Assembly (NCBI GenBank): GCA_023105745.1
Contig: JALGQZ010000004.1
Span: 37,276,437-37,340,436, forward strand
DNA from: Austropuccinia psidii
Lineage: Eukaryota; Basidiomycota; Pucciniomycetes; Pucciniales; Sphaerophragmiaceae
DNA length: 64,000 bases
Reading direction: 5' to 3'
The notes beneath the pieces were generated by a model that was given only the letters and a program-made list of their open reading frames with translations, was not told the DNA's origin and did not search any database. The position numbers and the translations under genes are program-made. Position 1 is the first letter of the stretch. Each line of letters starts with the position of its first letter. Positions 13,020-25,900 of this stretch are shown here, piece after piece.

Positions 13020-13800
13020 GACCACTGAAATCAGAAGTGTTTCTCCAGTTGGTGAGCTTAAGTAAGTATCACACGGGTTGTTGTAAAATAATAATGGAAT
13101 TGGACTCAATGGATAAGAGCTCACTTTGATAGACCTCAAAGAATCAAAGAAACAAAAATATTGAACATATGTTTTTAGAAAGAATGAATCACAAAAAGAG
13201 TAAGCCAAAGGAAGATGTCAATGGCCAAAGAGAAAGCTCAATAAGTACTTCTATAAATTTTTCCAATTTTTCAGAAGGAATTAGAAAGGATATGACCACC
13301 AAAACTTTACCAACAGGTGAGGAAAGGGTACAAATGACTGACTTAAGATTATATGTATTCAGTATCAAAAGATGAAAGAAAATAAATCATAGAAAGAGAT
13401 CCACAGGATTAATTAGCTATAGAATAAACTCCTAGGGGTTGAAAGAGTGGCTAGTATCTGTGAAAATCTGTAAGCTTGATCCTTACAGGTTTAAATACCA
13501 GCTGTGTCAGTTTCTTGGGGAAATTCCACTTGGTAAAATTGGAAAGTAAACTGTCCTTATTGAATGAAAAAAGAAATGAGTTAAATTTATTCTTTAAATA
13601 CCCTGCAGCTTGCTTCGACTGCACGATATATTGGCTGAACTAGTGGTGTACTTGGTGCCATGAGATTTGACACCTTGAAAAATGGTATCAAGAAGGCTTG
13701 ACACAGATAATTTCATATAAATGAAAATTATTTTCTTGGGGGAATATTGAATAGTAGATAAACAAGCCTTACTCATGGGTGAGGATGTTCTGGAGGATTA
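13020..13800 (-). repeat. LTR relic (61.5-kb family, minus orientation)
   Basis: Blocks at 13290-13340 (GACCACCAAAACTTTACCAACAG, GTGAGGAAAG) and 13430-13490 (GGGGTTGAAAGAGTGGCTAGTA) line up with 15490-15520 and 15635-15690 of the solo LTR 15265-16007. It is more diverged than that copy and has no clear terminal repeat or target duplication. Confidence 0.5.
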
Positions 13801-15259
13801 AAACACCTGATTCCTTAATTGGTCCTCTTGATGTGCCTGTCCTTAAAGAATTGGGATATGAAGGGAATCTATGTTGTGGGATACCTATTTTTAGATTATA
13901 TATGAGACAGTACCTGGAAGAGGAAGATTAAAGAAAACAGGTTTATTTTCTATAAATTCCGGAACTCTTTCTCTGCTTGGGTGCCAGAATAATCTATAAT
14001 AACCTTCCTAATAATTCTAAATTATCTTTATTTAAGATCCACAATCAATTTAATTTCCTTTATTATAGACAGTTCAGAAAAGAATAACAGAAGACTCTTA
14101 TCAGACCTTGATTGATCTTGAATGCTGGTCTGAAAAAACCTCAAAACAGAAAAACCATATAAGAAACTAGAAACCTACAGAAATTTCACCAATCGAAACT
14201 ACTAAACCCTTGTATATGTGATAACCACAAATAAAGCACATATGATAGCACTACTATAATGAGATTTGAAATAAAGAATAATAAGAAATTTTAAATCAAT
14301 TTTAGTGTTTATTAATTTTCTTATATGTTTTATTATTTTTCATAAATTAATGTTCCTTGTGATAACAATACTGTGAATTCAATGAAATCTTCAAATTTTG
14401 GAACAAATATTGATAAATTTGTCTTGGTTATAAACCAAAACAATAGGAGTTCACAATTATTGATAGACCATATCTATAAACAATATCATTAGTGAGCAAT
14501 ATTGATAATACAAATGATATAAGATTATCTTTTTAAGTGTTTTTACCTACTTTGAGTAGGAAAGGAATATCTTTTCTTTTGATGATGAAATGGATTATAA
14601 TATAATTCAGAAAAGTGTTAGCTACTATTATGTATAAAGAACTCAAAAGTAGGATAATGCTTTTTGGATGGGGGATGTCCTTCAGAAAAAATGTTAAGAA
14701 GCTGTATTATTTTGGGTAAGATCCCCCTTTGGATCTGGGGAAAAGAGTACCTCTATTTATTGTGTTTGGGAGCTTTATAGGAGTTTTAAAAATCGGGTTT
14801 TTGAATTTTTTCATGTCTCCAATTTGGGGTTTAATCATGGGAACTTTATTACTGAAAAGATCAAGTGGTTTTGGATAAGGTGACTTGTATTATAAAAGAA
14901 GGCTTGGTAGCTTTAGGCAATGTGAGTTTTATTCTAATTCAGGTCTTGTTTTTTTGTGGAAAAGTTTATATTTTCCCATTGTAATCGATTTAATTTAGTA
15001 TGAGGTAATCTTGTCTCAAATGAGTTTCTGGGGCCCTTATCTCCTGATGATTACCAATTGATTCAGCTTATGAGTAATAAATTAAACTGATTACACAGAA
15101 ATACTGAATTTATTAGTAATATTTATTTATCTCCCTCCTGCTTATGTGATATTCATTTGAAATACGCATATTACTTCTTCTCTTGTCCCTGAATTTAGTA
15201 TTGAATAATTCCTTCTCATTCCTCAAATACCCATCTATGGATATGAACTTGGTGTCTTC
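13801..15259. other. No feature recognised
   Basis: AT-rich sequence between two minus-oriented LTR copies. No ORF of interest, no tRNA-like element and no clear match to the other repeats of the window. Confidence 0.35.
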
Positions 15260-15264
15260 ATACC

Positions 15265-16007
15265 TGTCACAGGGGCTCTTCTAAGTGAAGAGGGCCTTGC
15301 ACTCACTACAGAGGGATCAGAATGGATAAGAGGGCACACTTAGCTAGTGTAAATAATATGAGATTTTTAATAAGAAATGAATAAGAAAATCAGAAACAAA
15401 TAAAAAAGAGTAAGAAATAAAGGAGTCAATCACAATAAAGCCCAAGTCCACTGTTTCAACCATTCAGAAAGAAAGAGAAGGTTTAACAAGGATATGGCCA
15501 CCACAACTTTACTAAAAATGTGAGGAAAGATGCAAATAATGACTTAATACCTATAAGTAGAATCTTCCAACGAAACAAGAATAAGGTATTTATTGAATAA
15601 TAAATCCAATATATAAATTAACTGGCAAAAGTCCCCAGAGGGAATAAGAGGGGCTGGTATATGTGAGAATCCACAAGCCTTGATCCAAAGAGTGAATTTC
15701 CTTGAGAAAAATCTTTGATTTGATTGATTTGAAAAATAAAGCCTCTGTATGAATGTACAGAGTCTGCACAAGAGGTATTGTGAAGCTGGATGATCATACA
15801 GTTTCAGTCTTGTGAATCCAAAACTGTATTTGGTGAATACATCCTGTAAAAGTAGTGACAGGCTGTATTGGTGAATCAAAATATATTAGTGTTTCAAAAG
15901 AAGATTTCCGAAACTTGATGTTCATACATAGAAAGGACTTTCTGGTTTGGTGAGTTTGAGTGGGTATAAGCTTGAAATATCCTTTACCCCTGATGATGGA
16001 TGAAACA
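15265..16007 (-). repeat. Solo LTR with 5-bp target duplication (61.5-kb Ty3 family)
   Basis: On the plus strand it starts TGTCACAGGGGCTCTTCT and ends TGATGGATGAAACA. This is the reverse complement of the LTR at 61497-62254 (TGTAACAACC...CCTGTGACA). The 5 bases before (15260-15264) and after (16008-16012) are both ATACC, a direct target-site duplication of the size made by Ty3 integrases. With LTR ends and TSD intact but no internal region, this is the expected product of LTR-LTR recombination. Its length (743 bp) is close to the 758 bp of the 61.5-kb copy. Confidence 0.85.
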
Positions 16008-16012
16008 ATACC

Positions 16013-17689
16013 ATATGAAGATAACACTTCTTTTCCTTAAAAGGGAATATTAATTATTTAATCCCCTAATCCCAAATAATTAATAATGCTTTCCACCAAG
16101 AATAAAAAGTTATTATTGAACAGAAATGGGTCATACATATGCTATACAAACAAATTTTTAATGTCATCTAAATTCATTCATTTTTCTACCTTGAGCTAGC
16201 CAATGAAGTATTGACACAAAATTTACCTCTTTAGTTCATATATTAAACCCCAGTTACACTAATTACGTAATGAGTAAAACTTCCTTCAAGTGATGTAGGT
16301 TGACCTTTGCTTATGATGTCACCCTTATGAGACAATCGATCTGCCATAAAAGGTAATTTTATGCATCATAATCATGAATAAGACCCTTTTTGCTGTAGTA
16401 ATATTTAATATCAACTTGAAATGTCCATGTTAAAAATCGAAATTGAAATAAATGAAAATGAATGAGAAAATTGGTGATAATTTTTGGAAAACCAGTCCTC
16501 AAACCTTTCAAGTGTTGGATGGTACAGTAAGGTGTAACGACAGAAGTGTCAATTTTTATTTGAATCATATAAGTTATTTTTCCTTTTGACATTATTGTAA
16601 AATATAGCTTTATACCCTGAGGTTAGTAAATAATGGTGAATCATTTTAAATCAACAGCTTTTTCCAGCCAAAAGAATGATTTCATGGTACATTAAGCCAA
16701 CATAATCTAGAAGGACCACACTGTATTTAAGATTGAGGGAGATTTAGTGTAAGAAGGAATGATGAAAAATATTATTACTATGATATTTGGGGAATGGAAG
16801 GTTTAGAAATGATCAGTCTTAGAATCATTTTGATATGAAGGGGTTGGGGTGCCAGGGTCAATTGATGAGGGAAAATTCCCCCTGGCAAATTCTTGGAATG
16901 GAAAGTGTTGGGAATCCTGAGTTGAAGCTTTGGGATCCATATGCAATTTGGAAAATTTGTGTTCTGGGTGGTAAAAGCTACGTTTGAACACCATAGAGTA
17001 TTTGAGATGAATACTGGAGCCTCAAATGCCCAATGGATGGAGGTTTAAGAGTTACAGTAGAGCTTTTTATTGGAAATTATTCCATAGATAAGAAAAAGAG
17101 TCTTTTAATAAGGATTAGGGAGGTTGAAAGAACCTTTTTGAACATATTTGTCATGGTACCCTAACCATGATTTGGTGAGCTCCTGAGAATCTTGAAATGG
17201 TAACTCTGGAAAGTGGAAAATTGGTAGAAAGGGGAATTATGGAGGGATGATGACCATGGAATGAGGGAAGAAAAAATGATAAAGGATTAATTGATATTCC
17301 TTGAGAATTGGCTTCCTCTTGACATTAAATGGTCAAACATTTCAAAGTCATAAAATAATGACATGTTGGGGAGAGCGCCAAAAACAAGCAAAGATAACAG
17401 AGAAAACAAGAGAAAGAAATTTGGAAAGTGTTTTTGAAATTTTTGCCTTGAGGCTTATTGTTATTTATTCTGTGGAAAAAAAATGGCTTTTATGCTCACA
17501 GAGTGGACATGGTGATGTTTTTATGTTGTAAAGAGCCCTGTATGAGTGCATACCAATAGAGAAGCTTCCTTATATGAATCCACTCCCTAACAAGAACTAG
17601 ATTGACATAAAAAATAATAAAAATGAAAAAAGCGTTCTCCATAAAGAGTGTCTTGAAGGGTTGAAAGATGAAACAAATAGCAAAAGAAG
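16013..17689. other. No feature recognised
   Basis: Short ORFs (16359-16592 minus, 16803-16994 minus, 17301-17531 plus) show no domain and no counterpart elsewhere in the window. The stretch may be remnant transposon sequence too decayed to name. Confidence 0.35.
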
Positions 17690-18439
17690 GTATGATTGAT
17701 CCCAATAGGCCAGAACCCTATAGGGTGTAAAAAAATCACCCCACTCAAGATCACCAAAATAGAAATCAAGGTGTGTGTATCAGAATCCATTTTCAGAACC
17801 ATCCATATGAGAAACCCAATACAGATTGGATCATAGTAATACAATCTGTCCTGTTCTATACAGGAAAGTTACCCAAGACAGATTTTCATTCACCAATCTG
17901 GAACTTTAAGATCACCTAACCTCCATAAACCTCCTTTACAGTCCCTTTGAAGCCCTAAAGTACTTTCTTTATCGAAATCAATCAATATTGTGAAGAAATA
18001 CCTTTCTTGGAACAGGAGGAGTAGATTATCACATATAACAGCCCCTCTTTCTCCCTCTGGGGATGTCCTCCCCAGCTAATTTATATATCTTTTATATTTT
18101 ATTTATTCTTTAGAATATTATAGTATTAGTACTTAGAGTCAATCTTAGCCTTCCCTCCCATGTTCAAGGAAGCCTTTGTGGTCATATCTTAGTTATTCCT
18201 CTTACTCTTTCTGACATGCGGAAAGGGTGTGATTTTGAATTTTTTGGTTATCTCCCCCTTTTTATTTCTTATTAATTAATGTTATCTAAGCTGAATGTTA
18301 TATTTTCTCTCATATTAATAGTATTATTTCTTATTCAAGCTAATTAAGTGCTATAATTCATTTACTATGAGCCCTATACAGATATTTGCAATTAATTGAG
18401 TTCCAGGTTTTCTTGACTTAAAAGTGCCCCTGTAACACA
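17690..18439 (+). repeat. LTR relic (61.5-kb Ty3 family, plus orientation)
   Basis: The block TCACATATAACAGCCCCTCT then TTCTCCCTCTGGGGA at 18020-18065 is nearly the same as 61835-61865. The end AAAAGTGCCCCTGTAACA (18439) corresponds to the LTR end AGAAGAGCCCCTGTGACA. The 5' part (17690-17880) aligns only loosely (GTGTGTATCAG shared with 61575). No target duplication found. Confidence 0.6.
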
Positions 18440-19451
18440 TAGTTCTATAACAATATCCCCTTCAGAAAAATACTATTATTATGAAGAATAGACAAAAAAT
18501 AGAAAAGGTGTAAGCCTTTTCAGTTTCAAATAGGTATCCACAAAGACAGAACCTTATTTTTACATCTAATTTAGCTTTTAAATTTTGAATAGAAAGTTGA
18601 ACCAGGGGTAGGATTCTGGGAGCTCATATTTAGAGGTTTCTAATGGTGAAAATAATATCTATGTAGCACCCCTGAAACAATTTCGGAGTTTCCTCTGTCT
18701 TCAAATTGAAGAAAGAATTTCCAAAAAATGTGGGCTTTCACTGACTCCAACAAGCATATTTCCATCCAAAAGCAATAGATCTACCTTAAGCCTTAGCTAC
18801 TAATTATTTTCTCTATACTTTAGCATAACTAAACTATCTCATTTGGAAGATTCATCCTAAAAAGACAGGCTTAAAAAATCTTAAAACATATGTAAGCTTC
18901 CCACAGTTGATAAAAGTCATAAATTTTAGGGTCTGATACTGGATATCCCATTACTATCTTCATGTATTTATTACTAAGTATTTGATATAATCCCACTCCA
19001 CAGTTTGTCTATGATAGGGGTAATTTACTACTAATACAGAGTTTCTAGGGATGATTCTTTACTTTTATTTATCTTAAAAATTTGCTGAGATATCTGGGCT
19101 GAATAATCTACTATGATAAAACTGGCTGTATATAATCTTTAAAAGATTAAATCCCCCTTAAGACTCAAATAAACATATAGACTAACCAACCCACATATAA
19201 TATTAATAATATTTGGTATTGATTCTGAGGCTTAAGACATATTTCAAGGATAATAATGTGGACTCCACAATACTCTTTCATTTTTCATTGGAAAACAGGA
19301 CATTTTTGTGGCTTCAGAACACACTTCATACTAAAAGAAATGGATTAGGCTTCAGTACCGACAGTGATAATTCATCTGTGAAATATTTACCATTGCATAC
19401 ATATTGAACACAAAGGATGTTCCATGGTCCTAATAAAGGATAAAAGAAGCC
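18440..19451. other. No feature recognised
   Basis: AT-rich sequence with no convincing ORF, RNA gene or repeat match. Confidence 0.35.
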
Positions 19452-20540
19452 TGTGAGCCATTAGGTATAACTTACATACCCAAATAGGCCACAAGTGATA
19501 TGAAAATAAATCTTGACTATGAGTAATCTATAGCTCATTTATATATCCATAATTCATAAGTTCTCATTTCAGAAAAGATGAATAAAATTTTTTTGTAAGT
19601 AACTTCATGTATTTAAGGCCAGGTTTGGATTCTACACAACAATTCACCTAGGATCACTCAATAGGGTGAATAAGCAGAATTTAACTATAGGAGGTAGTAA
19701 TATGGAAATACTAAAACACTACACAATCAATACAAAATAAAAGAATTGTGAAAATATTTGTTTCTCTCAATTTCAGGCCAAAATAATGGGAATGTGAGAA
19801 AACTAATGTTACATATACACTAATAATAGTGTTATTCATGTTTTCTCACTTACAATTACTTTACTATTAAATACAGTTTTCCTAAACCAATAGAGGATAT
19901 TAGCCTTTAGGCCTGAAATACTGTTTTGACATGAAAGTAGATAAGGAGGAAAAAAGACATCCTCAAGACCAAGGATACCCAAGTTCTGTGGCCTCTCAGG
20001 CATGGAAATATCTAAAGCTTGCATCCATGGCTGGTAATGGCCAAATTGGTCAATGAAAAACCTTTTTAGAGCCTGGTTACCAAGTCAAAATCTCATTGAG
20101 TCAAGAGAATCTAGCAAATAATCTACAATTCTGGCATGAGAAGGAGGTAATTTGTAGCTCTGACTCCTGTAGATGTGATCCCTTTAGATATGAACACATA
20201 TTTGAAAAGATCACAGAAAATATTAAAGAACTAATTTTTAGAATAAGAATTCAAATTCAAATCTTACAGCCAATTAAAATAAGTGAAAATGCCATGAAAA
20301 GCCCTGAATTCTTGATTATCTTGAAAGCCAATAGATAAAAATGTGAAATAAAATATTCCATTCAATTCCCCATCAAAAATAAATAGATAACTCCATTATT
20401 TCATATTTTTAATCCCAATAATTACTTCAATACCTGAGTATATGCACTTTTATAATCAGTGCATATATTCATGGATTTTAGCTCATAAATTTCAAAAAAA
20501 TCATTGACAAGACTTGTAAAAAATCACATCTACTGCAACA
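19452..20540 (-). repeat. LTR relic related to the E1 LTR (minus orientation)
   Basis: It starts TGTGAGCCATTAGGTATAAC, the reverse complement of the E1 LTR end (31146-31173). It then follows that LTR backwards: TTGGATTCTACACAACAATT at 19627 is the reverse complement of the block at 22610. Near 20440-20472 an inverted repeat (TGAGTATATGCAC with GTGCATATATTCA) resembles the hairpin of the E2 LTR at 35115-35151. The far end is uncertain. Confidence 0.6.
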
Positions 20541-20872
20541 TAACTAAATAAATAAATCTATAAAATATATTTCAAGGTTTAAAAAAGGTTAATACTAATA
20601 AAGAGGAATTGGTGAAAATAGCAATACCACTTGGCCATGTAAAGTTGAAAGTGATCCAAGCTGAAACCAAAACACATATTCAGATTATAATATTTCATAA
20701 ATTAAACATGATGTAGCTCTTATCATGATATTTAAGGAGTAAGCCTATGAAGTCATGGCTGAGAGTCTGAAATAGGAAATTTTGACAGAAAAGATGGGTT
20801 ACAAGACAAATAATCAAAAATACAGCTTTGATGATGTGATGGAATCCTCTTGGGACCTTCTTAAAAAAATTC

Positions 20873-22797
20873 TGTAAGATGTGACCATGAAACTGATTAT
20901 AATATTATTATTAATCAACAGTACTATGTCTGTTCTTATGAAATATAATATGAAATATTATTATAGCCACAATTGAATAATTAAGGAATTATTTCTTTCA
21001 CATGTTAAACACTACTAGTGATTTTAACAGTGAGCAGTAATTGTCTACAAGAATCAATTACAAGAAGATTTTAATAATGAAACTTCTTTTATCAAAATAA
21101 TAAAATTATTTTGATATAGAATTATCTTTTGCAAGTATAATTATAAATATAATTCTTGAAGAAAACTAATTATTTAGAGAAAAACTTTAAGAATTTAACA
21201 TAAATAACTCACTAATATTCCAAAGAGCGTATTGAAAGATAAGATAGACAGATTTGATGTAGAATTGTGGATTCAAGTGATCAAAATGTATTTATAGAGT
21301 ATTACAACAATATATAGTTGGATTATAGGATTTCACGTCTTTCTGATTGATTCTGAAAGAATTAAAACACTCAAGAATAGCTTTTAACTAATACTTACTT
21401 GTTGGTAACAATGATTTAAATGATAATAAGATGAGGATGATATGGAAAAAACAGCAAGAGGAGGCCTCTTTTAAGTCAACACCAGCTCACAGAGGAATTC
21501 CATGGAGCAAACTAAAAGACCAGTGAGTGAAAAAACAATAAACCCTTTTGGATTATTGATTGCATCATCTGTTGTTATGTAAGATTATCATTATTACTCA
21601 ATTGATGCTTTTACGTGATTACCAACCCCAATATGGTTAAGAATAAAAGGATTAAAATCTGTAAATCTTCTTTTACTCCAAAATAATCATTGATTTCTCA
21701 AAGTTATCAATATTATTGGCAATTTCATCACAGGTTGTAATTACTGTGAATTTTTGAAGATTCAGTGTTTCATGTAGAATAGTCAAAAATGGACTGTAAG
21801 TAAACCTTTTAATTTTACTAGTAAAACCATAATTCTGTTTAGTTTTACCATAGATAATACAGTTCTTCATTGGTCCTGAAGGTTTCAGAAAGATTCATTA
21901 AGAATTGTATCTTTAATGAATTTTTGAAGTTTTTACCTCCTATCTAGGTAGAATTGCAAATATCAGTGTTTAGCTGGTTGCTATGAGGTAAATCAATGGA
22001 TGAAAGTCCCAAAAGGGTTTTAATTACTCTTTTGGGGTTTATCCATGAAAAGTCATTAAGAATCGACAAGGTTACAGGATTCTAAGTAGCTCTTTACCTC
22101 CTTGGCACGTCAAAATAGCAGGTTATTTGCTATTTTCTTAAGATTTACTGTAGTTGTAACATGGTAACCAAGTTCCCAAAGTGTTTTAGTTTACTAATCG
22201 GGCCAAGCTCAGCCATGGATCCAAGCTTTGGAGCTGTACACGCCTCTGAGGCCTCAGAAGTTGGGTACCCTGGCTCTCTTTGATGTCTTTTGTCCCCCTT
22301 GCTTTTTTTTCATGTAAAAATAGAAAATTAAGCTTAAAGTGAGATATCCACTATGGGTGTACCAAAAGTCCATGTAAGAATACCATGATGCTAAGTACTC
22401 AAAACATGCATAACACTATTCTTAGTGTATATGTAACATGGGATTTCTCACATTCCCATTATTTTGGCGTGAAATTGAGAAAAACAAAAATTTTCACAGA
22501 TCTTTTATGTGATATTGATGATGTGGTATGGAAGTATCTTCCATATTACCACGTCAAAGAGTTGATTTGAGCTTATTCACTCTATGGAGCTACCCTAGGT
22601 GAACATTTGTGTAGAATCCAAATCTGGCCTTAAATCCATGGATTTACTTACTCAATAAAGTGTTATTCATCTTTTCTGAAATCAAAAATGATGAATTTTG
22701 GATCTATGCATGACTTATGAGTTATGAATAATTCAAAATTTATTTTTAAGATAATTGTGGCCTCTTTGGGTATGTAAAATATACCTCGAGGCTCCCA
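20873..22797 (-). repeat. E1 3' LTR
   Basis: On the plus strand it begins TGTAAGATGTGACCATG and ends CTCGAGGCTCCCA, where the other copy has CTCAAGGCTCACA. The terminal dinucleotide TG/CA is intact. It contains inverted repeats such as AAAATAGCA/TGCTATTTT at 22112-22136 and the palindrome CTGAGGCCTCAG near 22242. Confidence 0.9.
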
Positions 22798-22815
22798 TTC
22801 CCTCACACCAAAAAA
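22798..22815 (-). promoter_or_regulatory. E1 polypurine tract candidate
   Basis: In element orientation TTTTTTGGTGTGAGGGAA lies directly against the 3' LTR. E2 has the similar GGTGGTAGGGAA in the same place. Position and shared GGGAA end support a plus-strand primer role. Confidence 0.6.
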
Positions 22816-22939
22816 TAAAATTGTACTACAATTTTATCAATGGTATGAAGAATCAAAGCCCCAAAAGGGGTTAATGTCCACTGTCCAACCTCTTGACATC
22901 ACTCAGATCAAGTAATTTAAAGGACATATATATACATAT

Positions 22940-25900
22940 TCAGGCTTGTGGCCTTCTTTCATGTCTAAATCTTCTCAAGAGCTTATCTGAGTCAGGTATT
23001 TCTGATTCTGCCAGCCATTCATCTTCATGTACTGGATTTCTATATCTGACAAGATATTCTCTCTGATTTTTACCTCTAAGTCTCCTTTCTTTAATGACTT
23101 TCTTTATCTTTTTGTCTTCATTCTGTTCCACTGGTGGCACAGTTAAAGGAGTTGGGTTCCTTAAAGGAAAAAATTCTTTGTCAGCTGGTTGATAAGGCTT
23201 TATCAAGCTTACTGGAAAAGTGGGGTGTTTGTTTTCCAATTCACCACTCAATTCCACTTGAACTGCCTTGGTTCCATGTAAGGCAACAATAATAAAAGGT
23301 CCTACATAAGAATCTTTAAGTGTCTTTGGGGCTTTGATATTATTAAAATTCAAGGTTGAAACTAGAACTAAGTCCCCTACTTTGAAGTCTGGTACTTTGT
23401 GACTCTTGTCCCACTTTGTTTTGCATAATCAAAAGCATCATTCATACTTTTTTTTGCATGATGTTTTACTTTATCAAGCATTATCTTGAAGCTGGAATCT
23501 GTAGGATGAATGTCAATCAAGTCTTTCCTCAGTGTGTCTGCTTGGAGTCTTGGATTCCATCCTTTTTCTAACATAGCAGGAGTTTGTCCTGTGGAAGAAT
23601 GGACTGATGTCTTATATGCCAATTCTAATGCAGGTATCAGAGTGCACCAGTCATGGGTGAAGCCATCTGAGTCTTTGAATTCTAACCCATAAGCACAAAA
23701 TCTCTTGATCATGTCTTCTAAAGTTTGAATCATCCTCTCTGCTAGCCCATATGTTTGAAGGTGATATGCTGTAGAGAATGATAACTTAGTCCCAAAAAAT
23801 CTATGAAGATTGGTCCAAAGTGCAGATGTGAACTTGGGATCTCTGTCACTTATGATATTCTTAAATAATCCTGTATGAGAAAAATAACTCTACTCCATAG
23901 AAGAAGAGCTGTATCCATAGCAGTGTCATCTTTAGGACATGGTATGCATATGGGAGTCTTGCTATATCTGTCTCCAATGACTAAAAAAGCATTATAACAT
24001 TTGTCACCACTTGGAGGAAGTGCTGTGACCCAATCCATGTGAAAAACTTCCCAAGGGGATTTTGGTTCTTGGATATGGATCATAAGTCCAAATTTCTTGC
24101 CTATACTCCTGTTTGCTTTTTGACATCTGTCACAGGTATGGCAATATTCAATGGTTTCTTTTCTGCAAGATGGCCACCATGCACAGTTCTTCACTTTTTC
24201 AAGTGTTCTGTCTTCTGACAGGTGTCCAGAGTAGATGCTATCATGGCATTCATGAAGAATTGTATTGATAAGCAATCTGCTGCATAATGTCATTACACAA
24301 GAATGTTTGGTTCTATGGTAATTAATACGATCAAACAAGTGAAATCTTCCTTCAGAATAGAAATTTTTCCAAACTTCATCCAGTGCATTGAATAAAGATG
24401 TATCTTTGCAGTGTTTATCTAGTAAAGAAGTCAAGATATGGCAATCCTTGTCTTGCTTATAAAACTCTCTGACCTCTTCAAAGACTTCAGTCCCAATATC
24501 AGTTATGTTAATTCCTTGAATTGGAATACGTGGTTCAGCTTCCAAAGGTACATAAGCTGGGTTATCAGGAGTGTTGGCTAAAGCCCACCTGCTAAGTCCA
24601 TCACCATTCTTGTGAATGTTTCCTGCCTTGTGAACTATGGTCATGTTTCCCCTATATTCTCGAATGGCTATTTGCCATCTCAACATATGTCTGTTGGGAG
24701 CTTTCATGTTAAGAAGTGATTTTACTGCATTACAGTCAGTTATCACTTCAAAAGCCCTGCCATCAAGATAATAGTGTAATTTCTCAAATGCCCATACCAA
24801 ACATAAGCACTCCATTTGGCTTGCACCATATCTGGCCTCTGTTGGTTTGATTTGTCATGAGATATAACAAACTGGTCCCTCTGTAGGTTTGTCATCAATA
24901 ATTTGGACTTGATTTAGGGCTGCCCCTAATCCATCTCCACATGCATCAATGTACAATTTAGAAGGCATATTCCAGTCAGGCATGAGGAGTAAAGGTGCTT
25001 CTGTAAGAGCTTTCTTTATCTTCTCATAAGATTCAATTCTCTCCTGTGTAATCTCAAATACAGTCTGTTGATCACAGATTCTATATAGTGACTTGGCTAG
25101 AATTGCACAGTCTTTCAGGTGTTGCCTATAATAACTGTCAAACCCAAGAAAAGACATCATTTCTTTTTTACTATGGGGCATTGGCTTAAGTAACACTGCT
25201 GCTACTCTGTTTTTGTCAATACCCAAGCTTAAACCAGAAACAACATGTCCTAATGCTTTGAGTTCTTCAAAACCAAAATTGCATTTCTTAAGTGAAATTT
25301 TCATGTTCACTTCTGCAACCTTGTGAAGTACTCTTGCAAGTCTTTCAAGGTGTAAAGACCATGAATCAGAACATATGATAATATCATCAATATAAATGAT
25401 AAGCCATCCTTCAGACAATTCTGTGGGAAAGATGGTATTCATCATTCTTTGATAATGGGATGGAGCATTTTTAATGCAAAATGGCATTCTAAGATACTCA
25501 TAAATACCACAGTGAGTGATAACTCTAAGTAATTTCTTAGCTTCAGGCGTCAAAACATTTTGATTGAAGCCTTTTAATTCACCCATTGATTTTATATACT
25601 TAGCTTTAGACAATTGAGTCAAGGTTCCTTGAATTCTAGGGATTGGATACCTATCTGGAACTGTGTAGGTATACAATGCTCTGAAATCTCCAACCATTCT
25701 TAACTTATCATTATGCAAGGCAATAATAACAGGTGTTGTCACTTCAACTTCCTCATTATGGACTACTTTCCTTAGTACACCAAGTTGGATTAACTCCTGG
25801 ATATGTTTTTCCAAGGCTTCTCTAGCTCTGGGACAGGCTGGATAAGCTGGTCTTCTAAGTACTGGAGGAAATGGTCTGTCAATATTAAGAGTAATATCAA

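Noticed and set aside
13169..13375. Small plus-strand ORF as a possible host gene
   Set aside because: It lies inside a minus-oriented LTR relic matching 15.3-16.0 kb; it has no domain or counterpart.
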